A stretch of 37,811 nucleotides of DNA from a virus, in the IMG/VR virus record IMGVR_UViG_3300025154_000245, positions 1 to 37,811 of that record; one strand, 5' to 3'. This document shows positions 14,288 to 22,315 of the stretch, in pieces. Position numbers and translations under genes: made by a program. How positions within the stretch are numbered: the first letter of the stretch is position 1; each line of letters starts with the position of its first letter. The notes under the pieces were generated by a model. The model was given only the letters and a program-made list of their open reading frames with translations. It ran no database searches and had not been told where the DNA came from.

Positions 14288-15289
14288 ATGGCAAGCATCA
14301 CATACGGAGACATCTCTCCGGCAGTAGCAGCAAGCGCCTCAGTCGAGATGCTGAAACGGGGCCAGCCCCTTTTAGTCATTCAGCAGTTCGGCCAGGCCAA
14401 GCCGCTTGGCAAGAACCAGACCAATACCCAGAAGTTCCGGCGCTACGAGCGGCTGTCCGCAGCCACCGTCCCGCTGTCCGAGGGTGTCACGCCATCCGGC
14501 AGCTCGCCGACCAAGACCGACTACACCGCCACCCTGGCGCAGTACGGCGACTTCCTGGAGAACACCGACGTAATCCAGGACCTGCACACCGACCCGGTCC
14601 TGCAGGAGTTTTCGGCAATGATCGGCGAGCAGGCGGCGCTGACCGTCGAGACCGTGGCCTTCGGTATCATCAAGGCCGGCACCACGCTGTACTACGCCAA
14701 CGGCACGGCCCGGACGGATGTCAACACCCCGTTGACCCGAGACCTGCAACGCAAGGCCATTCGTGGCCTGAAGAGGCAGCTGGCGCGTCCCTTCACCAAG
14801 AAGATTGCCAGCACCCCGAACTTCGGCGCTGAGTCGGTACGGCCGTCCTTCATCGGTCTGACCCATCCCGACCTGCAGCCAACTATCGAGGACATGGAAG
14901 GATTCAAGGACATGGCAGACTATGCCGGCCCCTACTACGAGGGTGAGATTGGTGCGGTGGGCGATGTCCGTTACATCCTCTCCACCATCTTCGAGTCCTG
15001 GGCTGACGGTGGCGGTACGAAGGCCGGCTCCGGCACGACCATGGTGTCCACCAGCGCCACGAGTGCCGATGTGTACCCGGTCCTCTACCTGGCCCCTGAC
15101 GCTTTCGGTGTCGTGCCCCTCAAAGGCAAGAACGCCATCACCCCGTCTGTCCTCAATCCCAACGTTCCCCGCGGCGGCGACCCCCTGGGTCAGCGTGGCT
15201 CTGTCGGTTGGAAGACGTACTTCACCGCTGTCATTCTGAATCAGGCCTGGATGGCCCGGGTCGAGTGCGCGGTACCTGAACTGTCGTAA
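14288..15289 (+). CDS. Major capsid protein, N4-gp56 type (333 aa)
   Basis: GAGGAGG precedes ATG 14288. SITYGDISPAVAA, the QFGQAKPLGKNQ stretch, FRRYERL and the ALTEGVTPSG-like VPLSEGVTPSGSS are typical of N4-gp56 family capsid proteins, which have the HK97 fold. The E-loop region is near residues 50-75, and the A-domain end is WMARVECA. At 333 aa it is in the family range. The strong ribosome site, upstream promoter and downstream hairpin fit the most abundant virion protein. Confidence 0.93.
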   Translation: MASITYGDISPAVAASASVEMLKRGQPLLVIQQFGQAKPLGKNQTNTQKFRRYERLSAATVPLSEGVTPSGSSPTKTDYTATLAQYGDFLENTDVIQDLHTDPVLQEFSAMIGEQAALTVETVAFGIIKAGTTLYYANGTARTDVNTPLTRDLQRKAIRGLKRQLARPFTKKIASTPNFGAESVRPSFIGLTHPDLQPTIEDMEGFKDMADYAGPYYEGEIGAVGDVRYILSTIFESWADGGGTKAGSGTTMVSTSATSADVYPVLYLAPDAFGVVPLKGKNAITPSVLNPNVPRGGDPLGQRGSVGWKTYFTAVILNQAWMARVECAVPELS

Positions 15290-15294
15290 TCACT

Positions 15295-15316
15295 GAGGGC
15301 GGCGGAGTCCGCCCTC
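15295..15316 (+). terminator. Hairpin after the capsid gene
   Basis: GAGGGCGG (15295-15302), a 6-base loop and CCGCCCTC (15309-15316) form an 8-bp GC-rich stem, followed by AACTACTTCTTT. The T tract is weak, so partial termination or mRNA 3' end protection fits better than a full stop. Confidence 0.5.
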
Positions 15317-15342
15317 AACTACTTCTTTAGGAGAATGCAATC

Positions 15343-15873
15343 ATGATGGAGCAAACTGCAAAAACAGGATCAGTAGCCGTTGTGGCGGCAGCCGCGGTGA
15401 ACGTGTCCTTGGGGTTCGTCCCGAGCTATGTTCGGGCGGTCAATGTCAACAACCTCGCTTTCTACGAGTTCTTCAGTGGGATGGATGATGGGACCTCCTT
15501 GGATACTGGCAACCACGCCGACACCCAGATCTCGGTCAACGCTGCGGACTCGATTTCTGAGTACGCCGGCCGGGCTGCCGGGGCGTCCATTACTGGTACC
15601 GCTGCGGTTACCGCCGCGAGTGCCACTGTCACTGGGACCAGCACCAACTTCCTCGGCGAAGTCGCAGTCGGCGACGTTCTGACCATCAATGGTGAGATGC
15701 GGACCATAGCAGCCATTGCCAGCAAGACTTCGCTGACGGTGAGCGAGGCATATGACGAGACCGCCACCGGTGCGTTGATTTATGAGCTGGAAGGTAAGGC
15801 TCCCGGGTTTACCCTGGGCACCGATATCTGCGACACTGCGTCCGACGTGGTTCGCTGGCTGGCCATCCGCTAA
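15343..15873 (+). CDS. Capsid decoration-like protein (176 aa)
   Basis: AGGAG precedes ATG 15343 (15346 is also possible). It is almost all beta. Residues about 86-145 carry a repeated phage beta domain: GTAAVTAASATVTGTSTNF, VGDVLTINGEMRTIA, and TSLTVSEAY. This module is found in phage decoration proteins and fibres. Directly downstream of the capsid gene it is best read as a head decoration or stabilisation protein on the capsid surface. Confidence 0.6.
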   Translation: MMEQTAKTGSVAVVAAAAVNVSLGFVPSYVRAVNVNNLAFYEFFSGMDDGTSLDTGNHADTQISVNAADSISEYAGRAAGASITGTAAVTAASATVTGTSTNFLGEVAVGDVLTINGEMRTIAAIASKTSLTVSEAYDETATGALIYELEGKAPGFTLGTDICDTASDVVRWLAIR

Positions 15874-15917
15874 AACCTTATCCAGGCGGGCGGGAGCCCT
15901 GCCGATAGGAGGAAACC

Positions 15918-16622
15918 ATGAGAGTACGTGAAGTGAAGTGCCGACGACTTGTGGCGGAGACGATTGAGAACCATGCAGGCGCAGGGGCGCGCATGAACGG
16001 CGCAGTTTCGTTGCAGGGGGCCAGCGACGGCCTTTTGATTGGCAGCGGAACTTCGTCAGCGAAAACGGCCCTCGGGGCCGCGGCCGGCAATGCGAAGTCG
16101 TATTTCCTCGATGCAACCCACACCACCGGGGATATGCGGGGCGAGTATCTGCGCCTGTATTTCTCAGGTGCCGGTGGGTCCGGCGAGGCCGTGCGGATCT
16201 TCTCGACCATCAATGACGTGGAGGTAGCAACCGGAGGTACGGTCAACGGAGCGCATATCTCCATTGGCACTGCCGGGGCAGATGCAGCGGTATCCGGGGC
16301 GGCCAACGCTCTGCGAGCCACCTTTGGCATTGCTGCGTTGTCCACCGATATCGGAGGCACTTGTGCTGTTATTCAGGTGGATACCGACATCGCTACTGAG
16401 GCGACGGTGCCGACGAACTTCGCTTTCCTCCGGTTCACCAATACCGGGGCGAAGAAGTCCAACGCCCTGCTGAACGTGCCGGCTCCGGTTGCCGAGGCGA
16501 ACGGCCTGTTCTGCGCCCATGTTACTGATGCCATGACCCATTCACTGCGGTTCGTAGATGCCGCTGGGACTGAGTATCATCTTATGTGCACAACCACCGT
16601 CACCAACAGGACGGAGTCGTAA
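15918..16622 (+). CDS. Structural protein, probably head-associated (234 aa)
   Basis: AGGAGG precedes ATG 15918. It begins with a basic segment (MRVREVKCRRLVAETIENH), then an all-beta Ala/Gly/Thr-rich body, ending SLRFVDAAGTEYHLMCTT. I recall this C-terminal pattern (VDxAGTxYxxM) from phage head proteins encoded just after the capsid gene. Surface fibre or decoration function is likely but unproven. Confidence 0.55.
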   Translation: MRVREVKCRRLVAETIENHAGAGARMNGAVSLQGASDGLLIGSGTSSAKTALGAAAGNAKSYFLDATHTTGDMRGEYLRLYFSGAGGSGEAVRIFSTINDVEVATGGTVNGAHISIGTAGADAAVSGAANALRATFGIAALSTDIGGTCAVIQVDTDIATEATVPTNFAFLRFTNTGAKKSNALLNVPAPVAEANGLFCAHVTDAMTHSLRFVDAAGTEYHLMCTTTVTNRTES

Positions 16623-16816
16623 TGGATTTGCAGAAAGAGCGAGCCAGTCTGGTTGCGCAGCGGGACAATGCTTTCGCTGTGTATCACCAGGCCATCGGCG
16701 CAATCAGTTTGCTTGATGCCTTGATTGCAGAGCAACCGGAAGACGCCCTTACTGTAGAGGACGTTGGGAAGTTGCTCGGTGCCAAGGAGATTGGGCAGCC
16801 AGCAGTGAACGAGTAA
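16622..16816 (+). CDS. Small coiled-coil protein (64 aa)
   Basis: TAATG overlap with the preceding gene. Residues 2-37 are a strong helix (LQKERASLVAQRDNAFAVY), and a short acidic C-terminus follows (EDVGKLLGAKE). This resembles small phage proteins that trimerise by coiled coil. No family is recognised. Confidence 0.6.
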   Translation: MDLQKERASLVAQRDNAFAVYHQAIGAISLLDALIAEQPEDALTVEDVGKLLGAKEIGQPAVNE

Positions 16817-16834
16817 AGTTCAAGTCTTGACCAT

Positions 16835-16858
16835 GTGGGGGAGGAATACGTCCCCCAC
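16835..16858 (+). other. Strong intergenic hairpin
   Basis: GTGGGGGA and TCCCCCAC form a perfect 8-bp stem (16835-16842 with 16851-16858) with an 8-base loop. Outer CTTGA (16826-16830) and TCAAG (16862-16866) can extend it. No T tract follows, so an RNA processing or stability element is more likely than a terminator. Confidence 0.5.
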
Positions 16859-16890
16859 TTATCAAGGCCTGAAACAAAGGAGGAAGCACC

Positions 16891-17148
16891 GTGTACATGA
16901 AGAAGATGATGAGCATTGGAGCAGCCAGCAACGGGTACATCGTTGAGTGCCACGCCTCAATCAAGCCGGAGAAACAGAAGGAAAGCAAGGCCGTGTGTGA
17001 CTGCTACCCTGGCTCCAGTGAAAAGCAATACGTAGCGGCGACCGCCGACGAGGCCGTGGCCCTGATTACCAAGCTCATGCCACTGCTCGATGAAACCTAC
17101 TCCTCGGAAGAGGAGTTCGACTCCGCCTTCGATAAGGCGGCAAAATAA
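16891..17148 (+). CDS. Small protein sharing the scaffold C-terminal motif (85 aa)
   Basis: GTG at 16891 has AGGAGG six bases upstream; ATG 16897 would be too far from it. The body is mixed with three Cys (IVECHAS, AVCDCYP). Residues about 52-68 form a helix (ATADEAVALITKLMPL). The last residues, EEEFDSAFDKAAK, closely match the scaffold's DDFDGAFDKFAAA although the codons differ. This suggests that it binds the same capsid surface, perhaps as an assembly or decoration factor. Confidence 0.6.
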   Translation: MYMKKMMSIGAASNGYIVECHASIKPEKQKESKAVCDCYPGSSEKQYVAATADEAVALITKLMPLLDETYSSEEEFDSAFDKAAK

Positions 17149-17167
17149 CAAACGGGGAGAGTAACAA

Positions 17168-17536
17168 ATGGACGATCTGGACATGGCCTTCACCGAGACT
17201 GTACCGCCGGTGCAAATGCCGAAGGAGATTGATCCCGAGTACGACCGGGAGAACTGGCCCACCATCATGATTGATATGGAGGACGGCAAGCCGAACTACG
17301 AGTTCTTGTCGGTCCATGGCACCCTCAAGAACGGAGAGCCGTTTGACCACGACCTGAAGGTCATGCGCGGGGTCAATGTGCAGGTGCCCCCTTCGGTGGT
17401 CAATATGCTGCGCACCGCAGTCAGTGCCCACTACACGCAGCGTAAGGACCCAGTGACCGGGACCAACATCATGGACAGGTCAGATCGTTCGTCTATTCCC
17501 TGGCGCCTGGTGCGTGGAGGGAAGTACATTGACTAG
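17168..17536 (+). CDS. Head protein of unknown role (122 aa)
   Basis: GGGGAGAG precedes ATG 17168. It is acidic at the N-terminus (MDDLDMAFTETVPP), then has beta strands and a helix (PPSVVNMLRTAVSAHY), ending WRLVRGGKYID. I recall similar proteins between capsid and connector genes of N4-gp56-type phages; their role is unknown. It overlaps the next gene by eight bases if that gene uses TTG. Confidence 0.55.
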   Translation: MDDLDMAFTETVPPVQMPKEIDPEYDRENWPTIMIDMEDGKPNYEFLSVHGTLKNGEPFDHDLKVMRGVNVQVPPSVVNMLRTAVSAHYTQRKDPVTGTNIMDRSDRSSIPWRLVRGGKYID

Positions 17537-18206
17537 AGCTGAGATGCTCGCCGAGTTGCGGGATGTTCTCAATGCAGCCGGTACCGATGTCACCTGGGCG
17601 GATACTCAGCTTCTCGGCTATCTCGCCGAGGGGCAGGACAAGTTCTGCGAGGAGACCGGGTATTTCGTCGATAAGACTAACTTCAGTATCACGTTGCAGA
17701 CTGGTGTCAGTAGCTACGATATCCCTGATCGAGTTATTCAGGTTCTGGAAATCTGGGACGGTACTCGCAAGTTGGAGAAGCTCCTGACCGGCGAAGTATT
17801 TGAAGGTACTCTCGCAGACGGTGATCCTGCGCGGTGGACTACGGATCAGGAAACAGGCACCATAGAGTTCGACCGGGCGCCGACCGCTACTGAGAACGGA
17901 GACGAGTTCACCCTGCGGGTGTGGCGGTACAGTCAGTACGACCTGGCCGGTGACGGGGCAGCGCCAGAAGGTGGTGGCGATGCTCCCGATGCAGAGCCCG
18001 AGATCCCGAGTCGCTTTCAACGGGCTTGTATCGAGTGGGCCGCCTATAAGGCGTTCAATCACCACGATATCGAAACTCAGGACCCGGTGAAGGCTGTTGA
18101 CCATCTTCGCTCCTTTGAGCTGTACGTTTCTGATGCACGGACAGCGTTCCGGCGCTACCACAATATCGAGACCCGAGTCGGCTGCGACCCGGCATACGCC
18201 ACATGA
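17529..18206 (+). CDS. Head-tail adaptor (225 aa)
   Basis: I chose TTG at 17529: GGAGGG lies seven bases upstream, and the protein then begins LTRAEMLAELRDVLN, the usual start of these adaptors. A GTG at 17514 is in frame but would place its own site inside the gene. The N-terminal helix and central beta part (FSITLQTGVSSYDIP) are followed by a helical C-terminus (ACIEWAAYKAFNH). The layout fits gp6/gp11-like adaptors that bind below the portal ring and receive the tail. Confidence 0.72.
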   Translation: MTRAEMLAELRDVLNAAGTDVTWADTQLLGYLAEGQDKFCEETGYFVDKTNFSITLQTGVSSYDIPDRVIQVLEIWDGTRKLEKLLTGEVFEGTLADGDPARWTTDQETGTIEFDRAPTATENGDEFTLRVWRYSQYDLAGDGAAPEGGGDAPDAEPEIPSRFQRACIEWAAYKAFNHHDIETQDPVKAVDHLRSFELYVSDARTAFRRYHNIETRVGCDPAYAT

Positions 18207-19447
18207 AGCACGACCGCGGCCGAACGACACTACACCCTTGGGGGCGGGGCATGTGCAACCGCTCTCCGGGCAACACTCTGCCCGAGGACACTGTGGCCAA
18301 CGCAGTCAATGTGGACTTCGGCGCCGGGGACCGGCTTGTCGGGCGTAAGGGCGTCTCAACCAAGGTCTACGCCGGTGTTGAAACGAAGAAAGGTTTCTCC
18401 TGCCCGGTCGGGGTGTTCTTCATCGAAGGCCCCTCGCTGAAGCAGCTCAATGCGAACAACACTGCCGCCACGCTCTACACCGGGCTGACCGGCACTGAGT
18501 TCGCCTTCTGGCATCACCTCGGAGTTGTCTATTTCAGCGACGGCGTCGTCAGTTTGAAAATCGTGAGCGGAGCAGTTGTACCTTGGGGGCTGCCGGTACC
18601 GACCGCGCCGGTACTGTACGCCACCTCTGGAACGCTTACCGCCGGAGTTTATCTGGCCGCGGTCTGCTGGGTTGGTTCAGACGGAGTGGAGTCCGGGGCC
18701 TCGACGGTGACGTATATCACAACCGAAGCTGACTGGGGGATCATATTCAGCCACCTGCCCCAGCCGACCACTGGGAGCCCAGCCTACCTGCGGCTGTATC
18801 TGAGCACTCCGAATGGCAGCGAGTTGTATCACGTCGCTGATGTAACCCCAGGCACGGAGAATTATACTGTCTCTGCCCCTGGGTACGACGACGGCATGCT
18901 CTTGGAGTCGCTGTTTGTTTCCCCGGCGCCGGCAGGGCGGATCATCCGGGTCCACAACGGGCGGGCGTTTATCGCCGATGCTGACGGATACGTCTGGCAC
19001 TCAGACCCGTTCGAGTATGATCGCTTCCGGCTCGGGTCCAACTTCCTCATGTTCCCCGACCAGGCGGACATCATGGAGCCGGTGAAGGCAGGGATCTTCT
19101 TCGCCTACGGCAACGTGACCGACTTCTACGCTGGGGACGTGACTGAGGGGTTCGATGTCCGGCAGGTCGCGGCTTACGGTGGGGTCTACGGTACCGGCAA
19201 GAAAGTGCCGAACTCGGGCGATGTCTGCTGGCAGTCGCAGACCGGCATGGTTGTGGGTGGGGCTGACGGGCAGTTGCGCAATCTGGTCGATACCCTCGTT
19301 GCTCCCGGGACTGCCAGTTCCGGTGCGGCGATTATCAGGGAGCAGGACGGAATGCGGCAGTTTATCGTGAAGATGGACAACCCGGAGGTTTCCCGGTTTG
19401 CGGCACAGGATTTCATGGACTTTGAAGTAGTCAGAAAAGGAGCCTGA
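18203..19447 (+). CDS. Tail hub / stabilisation protein (414 aa)
   Basis: The ATGA overlap with the adaptor fixes the start. The mostly beta protein has NTLPEDTVANAVNVDFGAGDRL near the N-terminus, where tail proteins of the P22 gp10/T7 gp12 kind place their portal-contact region. It continues with beta-propeller-like strands (FWHHLGVVYFSDGV, GRIIRVHNGRAFIADADG). Position right after the adaptor supports a tail tube or hub role, plugging the portal until DNA ejection. Confidence 0.68.
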   Translation: MKHDRGRTTLHPWGRGMCNRSPGNTLPEDTVANAVNVDFGAGDRLVGRKGVSTKVYAGVETKKGFSCPVGVFFIEGPSLKQLNANNTAATLYTGLTGTEFAFWHHLGVVYFSDGVVSLKIVSGAVVPWGLPVPTAPVLYATSGTLTAGVYLAAVCWVGSDGVESGASTVTYITTEADWGIIFSHLPQPTTGSPAYLRLYLSTPNGSELYHVADVTPGTENYTVSAPGYDDGMLLESLFVSPAPAGRIIRVHNGRAFIADADGYVWHSDPFEYDRFRLGSNFLMFPDQADIMEPVKAGIFFAYGNVTDFYAGDVTEGFDVRQVAAYGGVYGTGKKVPNSGDVCWQSQTGMVVGGADGQLRNLVDTLVAPGTASSGAAIIREQDGMRQFIVKMDNPEVSRFAAQDFMDFEVVRKGA

Positions 19448-19449
19448 AT

Positions 19450-19953
19450 ATGATCATCGAACCGTACAAAATAGGGTTTGTCTACCTGCTCCAGGCGTAT
19501 GACCGGAACGGCCGACTGAAGTGGGAGGAAAAGCTCTACAACCTAATCCCATCCGCCGGGCTCGACTACATCGTGTCCGCTGCCATGGCCGGAGGCAGTC
19601 AGTTCTCCACTTGGTATATCGGGCTGTCCGAGACCGCCTACGCACCGGTTGCCGGGGAGACCATGACCACGATCATGACCAACGCGCCGGAGTGTACCAA
19701 GTATTCAGGTGGGGTGCGGAAGACCCTCACTCCGGGAGCAGTAGCCAGCGGGCTGTACTCCAACACGGCGTCGCCGGCAGAGTTCGTTTTCACCAGCAGC
19801 GCGACGATCCGAGTCGGCTTCGTCTCGACGGTGGCTACGCACAGCAGCACGTCCGGCTTGCTGATCTCCGCTGTTCAGGCTCCGTCCCCAAAAGTCATGG
19901 CGACCGGGGAGACCCTGAAGGTCACCGCTGGTATCCAATTAACCGCCGCATAA
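19450..19953 (+). CDS. Tail fibre-module protein (167 aa)
   Basis: It begins with a short strand region (YKIGFVYLLQAYDRNGRL), then the module STWYIGLSETAYAPVAGET, YSGGVRKTLT, FVFTSSATIRVGFVST and GETLKVTAGIQL. I know this layout from phage tail-fibre-associated beta-sandwich domains, often encoded as several small neighbours. The following two genes look like the same module, so these are probably partners or variants in a composite tail tip. Confidence 0.62.
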   Translation: MIIEPYKIGFVYLLQAYDRNGRLKWEEKLYNLIPSAGLDYIVSAAMAGGSQFSTWYIGLSETAYAPVAGETMTTIMTNAPECTKYSGGVRKTLTPGAVASGLYSNTASPAEFVFTSSATIRVGFVSTVATHSSTSGLLISAVQAPSPKVMATGETLKVTAGIQLTAA

Positions 19954-19965
19954 AGGAGAAGTGCA

Positions 19966-20370
19966 ATGAGTATTGCCAACGCAACGGAGACTTTGCTCCT
20001 CAACTGGCTGTTTGATGCAGCGGTTGTCGTACAGCCAACTGCCTGGTACCTGGGCATTCACGACTCTGCTCCTGCGGATACAGGCATTGGGGGGGAGCAG
20101 GACGATACCAGTGATACCAACTATACGCGGGTAGCGTTGACCTTTGGGTCTGCTGCTGCTGATGGAGTTATTTCCAACACGGCAGCGGTCACGCATACAC
20201 CTGCGGTTGCTGCCGCTGATTTCACCGTAACGCATGTATCCATCTGGGACGACACATATACCAACGGCGGGAATTGCTTGTTTACCGGGGCACTGGCTGT
20301 GTCGAGGACCATTAACAATGGTAGCCCGCTCTCGTTCGCCATTGGCGACATCAACGTAGCTCTTGACTAA
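19966..20370 (+). CDS. Tail fibre-module protein (134 aa)
   Basis: AAAGGAGAAG precedes ATG 19966. AWYLGIHDSAPADTG, YTRVALTFG, ADFTVTHVSIWDDT and PLSFAIGDINVAL match the same beta-sandwich module as the preceding gene, without its N-terminal part. It probably arose by duplication. It is expected in the virion, on the tail. Confidence 0.62.
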   Translation: MSIANATETLLLNWLFDAAVVVQPTAWYLGIHDSAPADTGIGGEQDDTSDTNYTRVALTFGSAAADGVISNTAAVTHTPAVAAADFTVTHVSIWDDTYTNGGNCLFTGALAVSRTINNGSPLSFAIGDINVALD

Positions 20371-20381
20371 GGAGGCCCTTC

Positions 20382-20825
20382 ATGTCTTTTAAAAGTAGCA
20401 CAGGTACTCGCAACGCCCTCCTTACCGCCCTCGCTGCGGAGTTGGACGGCGGGCTGATCAAGATTTACGACGATGGCGCAGCCGAGCCGGCCAGTGCCAA
20501 CGACGCCGTCCCCGGCGGGTCCACCTTACTGGTGACCATCTCCAACAACTCGACCGGGACCGGGATCACTTTCGCCGCCCCTGCGAGTGGGATCATGCAA
20601 AAGGACGCAACGGAGACTTGGTCCGGGGTCAATGCTGCATCCGGCACCGCACTCTGGTACCGGTTCATTGCTGCCGGGGACACCGGGGCGTTGTCTACGA
20701 CCGAGGCTCGGGTACAGGGGTCCGTCGGCATTCTCAACGCTGATCTGTTGCTCGCCAGCACTTCGCTGACCGCCACTGAGGAGCAGCGGATTGACTACTA
20801 CGCCATCGGCATGCCGACGAACTAA
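20382..20825 (+). CDS. Tail module protein (147 aa)
   Basis: AAGGAGG precedes ATG 20382. It begins FKSSTGTRNALLTALAAEL, then GGLIKIYDDG, and ends RIDYYAIGMPTN. This is a familiar phage tail-associated beta protein whose helix-plus-sheet start often precedes receptor-binding genes. It is coupled by TAATG to the Kelch-like gene. Confidence 0.6.
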   Translation: MSFKSSTGTRNALLTALAAELDGGLIKIYDDGAAEPASANDAVPGGSTLLVTISNNSTGTGITFAAPASGIMQKDATETWSGVNAASGTALWYRFIAAGDTGALSTTEARVQGSVGILNADLLLASTSLTATEEQRIDYYAIGMPTN

Positions 20826-21763
20826 TGCCTTACTGTTTCTGGAATAATCACGTGCTGCAGGAAGAGTCGGATTGCTATTTCACTCTGATAGTAACCGGTA
20901 GAGGCTTTGCTATGGGCGGGTATGCTACGTCAGTAGCGTCGGCTGAAATTGATGGGATGGAGTTTTCGTCCGACTCCGCTGTGAACCCTGCAGCAGCTTT
21001 GTCTTTAGCGCGGACTGGTACCGCCGGAGTTAATTCAGATGTTCGAGGATATGCGCTGGGAGGTATTAGCAACACCAGAGAAATAGATGGGTTTGAATTT
21101 GCTACGGAACTGGCAGTAAATCCAGCAGCGCAGTTAGCTGTCGGTCGGCAGAATCTCGCATCGGTCAATTCTGCGATAACTGGATACGCCATAGGAGGGG
21201 CAGTAAGTGTCACGCCTTCGAGCGAAATAGATGGCATCACCTTCGCGACGGAATCATCGGTAAATCCAGCGGCTACCTTAGGAACTGCCAGGTATTGGAT
21301 GAAGGGGGTCAATTCTGATGCAAAAGGGTATGCAGTGGGCGGGAACGGGCCGTCTGCGGAAATAGATGGTATTGATTTTGCGACGGAAGCCGCAATAAAT
21401 CCGGCCGCAACATTAAGCACAGCGAGACTTGAGGCGGCGGCGGTCAACTCAGACGCAAAGGGATACGCGATGGGAGGGAATGCCACCAGTCCGCAACTAT
21501 ATACTCAGATAATTGATGGGATTATATTTTCCTCCGAAGCTGCTTTTTTATCAAGTGCGGTACTTTCATTAGGAAAGACGTACGCTGCCGGAGTGAACTC
21601 TGTTGCAAAAGGCTATGCGCTTGGCGGCGCCAGCGCTGGCATGGTTTATGAGGATAATATTTGCGGCATTGAGTTTTCCGGGGAGGCGGCGTTTAACTCT
21701 GCAGCCAGTCTAAGCGTAGCCAGGACAGGAGCGGCCGGCTGCCAGTCCGGGGGTATATTATAA
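20825..21763 (+). CDS. Kelch-like six-repeat propeller protein (312 aa)
   Basis: From residue 26 there are six repeats of about 45-51 residues with the frame GYAxGG, IDGxxFxTE, NPAAxLxxAR and VNSDAK, as in Kelch or related beta-propellers. Repeats 5 and 6 are more divergent. Six units are enough to close a six-bladed propeller. The short N-terminus (24 residues, three aromatic) may attach it to the preceding tail module. Bases are AT-richer than in neighbouring genes, consistent with horizontal exchange. Probable role: receptor or glycan binding at the tail tip. Confidence 0.65.
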   Translation: MPYCFWNNHVLQEESDCYFTLIVTGRGFAMGGYATSVASAEIDGMEFSSDSAVNPAAALSLARTGTAGVNSDVRGYALGGISNTREIDGFEFATELAVNPAAQLAVGRQNLASVNSAITGYAIGGAVSVTPSSEIDGITFATESSVNPAATLGTARYWMKGVNSDAKGYAVGGNGPSAEIDGIDFATEAAINPAATLSTARLEAAAVNSDAKGYAMGGNATSPQLYTQIIDGIIFSSEAAFLSSAVLSLGKTYAAGVNSVAKGYALGGASAGMVYEDNICGIEFSGEAAFNSAASLSVARTGAAGCQSGGIL

Positions 21764-22314
21764 TGGACATCACCACCACCGAAATCCTCTCCGAGTTCGA
21801 CAGGCGGTTCTTCGCTATCCCTTTCGGCAACTCGGACTTCCAGAACCGCAAGTTCGTTATGGAAGCGCAGTACACCCCGGAGCGAGCGTATCGCGCCATT
21901 GGGCTCCGCTTGGCTGACCGGCTCCAGGCCTTGAACGAGGCCCGGTTCAATCTCCAACGGCGCGAGGTGGACATCGAGGAGCTGCAGGAGAAACTCGCCG
22001 GAGAACTGCCAAAGTTCGAGCGGCGTCGGTTGGAGATCGATCTTGCTGAGAAGCAGTCCAACGCCAACTACACCGCCAAGATGGTCAACGACGCCCTGGT
22101 GGAGGTGGATACTTTGTGGGGGGAGATTCAAAAATTCCCTGAGTTCACCCGCGAGCAGTTCGAGTCTGCCGAGCAGCAGCACTTCGAGATCCGGCTCAAG
22201 CGGCAAGTGCAGGGGCTGACTGGGGCGGCTGACTCTCTTGACCTGATCACCACGAACAACGGGGAGTTCGCCAAGATGCTGGAGTTCACCAAGACCAAGC
22301 TGATTGAGCCATGA
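21763..22314 (+). CDS. Helical tail-associated protein (183 aa)
   Basis: TAATG coupling with the Kelch-like gene. The N-terminus reads FDRRFFAIPFGNSDFQ. Residues about 52-125 are a long coiled coil (RLQALNEARFNLQRREVDIEE). It ends in a helical segment. I recall it as a conserved podovirus protein near receptor-binding genes. It may be a trimeric chaperone or stalk for its neighbours. Confidence 0.58.
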   Translation: MDITTTEILSEFDRRFFAIPFGNSDFQNRKFVMEAQYTPERAYRAIGLRLADRLQALNEARFNLQRREVDIEELQEKLAGELPKFERRRLEIDLAEKQSNANYTAKMVNDALVEVDTLWGEIQKFPEFTREQFESAEQQHFEIRLKRQVQGLTGAADSLDLITTNNGEFAKMLEFTKTKLIEP

Positions 22315-22315
22315 C

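Noticed and set aside
13017-14294. A 425-codon Cys/Gly/Leu/Arg-rich frame on the minus strand
   Set aside because: It is the mirror of the scaffold gene's PPK-repeat codons. It lacks a ribosome site and spans well-supported plus-strand genes.
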